From assembly GCA_013698055.1 (NCBI GenBank), contig JACCVS010000166.1, forward strand, positions 1 through 5,186: a stretch of DNA of 5,186 nucleotides, read 5' to 3'. Under the pieces are notes generated by a model. The model saw only the letters and a program-made list of their open reading frames with translations. It was not told the DNA's origin and searched no databases. Position 1 is the stretch's first letter. Every line of letters begins with the position of its first letter. Made by a program: the position numbers and the translations under genes. This document shows, piece by piece, positions 5,065 to 5,186 of this stretch. Origin of the DNA: Acidobacteriota bacterium. Its GTDB lineage: Bacteria; Acidobacteriota; Blastocatellia; Pyrinomonadales; Pyrinomonadaceae.

Positions 5065-5186
5065 ATGTCGAATCAGGAAATAGTTGATAATTTGAACCGT
5101 GCTTTGAGCATGGAACTGGCGGCGGTGATACAGTACATGCAGCACAGTTTCCTTGTGACGGGGCCGGAGCGGGAAGTTTATCGGTC
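5065..5186 (+). CDS. ferritin/bacterioferritin-like protein, N-terminal part, cut by window end
   Basis: Forty codons plus two bases are visible. The opening helix, IVDNLNRALSMELAAVIQYM (6-25), is the first helix of ferritin-like four-helix bundles. Glu17 and Tyr24 stand as the first ferroxidase glutamate and the nearby tyrosine do in bacterioferritin (pattern NELxAxxQY). The family stores iron or binds a di-iron centre; with so little sequence, a bacterioferritin, a DPS-like protein or another ferritin-like domain protein are all possible. The downstream metal ligands and any haem-binding methionine lie beyond the window. A near-consensus promoter, a strong ribosome binding site and a dyad cluster upstream point to high, probably regulated expression, independent of the SDR gene. 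Confidence 0.7.
   Translation, partial: MSNQEIVDNLNRALSMELAAVIQYMQHSFLVTGPEREVYR

Noticed and set aside
1..5186. CRISPR arrays, tRNA or rRNA genes, insertion sequences
   Set aside because: I saw no regularly spaced repeats, no tRNA-like cloverleaf and no transposase-like frame.

Overview
The window reads as bacterial chromosome, with every supported gene on the + strand. It holds three blocks: the end of a urate-degradation operon, a radical SAM / lipid-type glycosyltransferase pair followed by a short-chain dehydrogenase, and the start of a ferritin-like gene behind a strong-looking promoter. I see no tRNA, rRNA, CRISPR array, insertion sequence or phage gene. Protein styles (a stand-alone PuuD-type membrane domain, an MGDG-synthase-like glycosyltransferase) and an intergenic ACTGAAAACTG-type repeat fit an environmental Gram-negative, perhaps Acidobacteriota (Blastocatellia-like). 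That assignment is a guess from general impression, not a measurement.

Region 1 (1-1373): the C-terminal end of uraD (OHCU decarboxylase), a complete uraH (5-hydroxyisourate hydrolase) and a membrane protein matching the N-terminal part of the urate oxidase PuuD. Together they cover urate -> 5-hydroxyisourate -> OHCU -> S-allantoin. uraD and uraH overlap by ATGA, and puuD starts three bases after the uraH stop, so the three are very probably co-transcribed and translationally coupled. The PuuD here has no cytochrome c domain.

Region 2 (1374-1556): a 183-base spacer with a possible weak terminator at the puuD stop, a candidate promoter with dyad symmetry around it, and a small open frame that is probably chance.

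Region 3 (1557-3984): a radical SAM enzyme with four extra C-terminal cysteines, then an MGDG-synthase/UgtP-like glycosyltransferase 67 bases later. The spacer between them is almost wholly a two-tier perfect hairpin. The pair suggests a modification of membrane lipid or glycolipid, but the substrate cannot be read from the sequence.

Region 4 (3985-4860): a spacer with a well-spaced sigma70-type promoter and a leader hairpin followed by a T-rich tract, then a FabG-like SDR whose best start is GTG 4111.

Region 5 (4861-5186): a large imperfect hairpin without a T-tract, a cluster of GAAAT/ATTTC dyads, a near-consensus promoter (TTGACG-17-TATTAT), and the first 40 codons of a ferritin/bacterioferritin-like protein cut by the window end.
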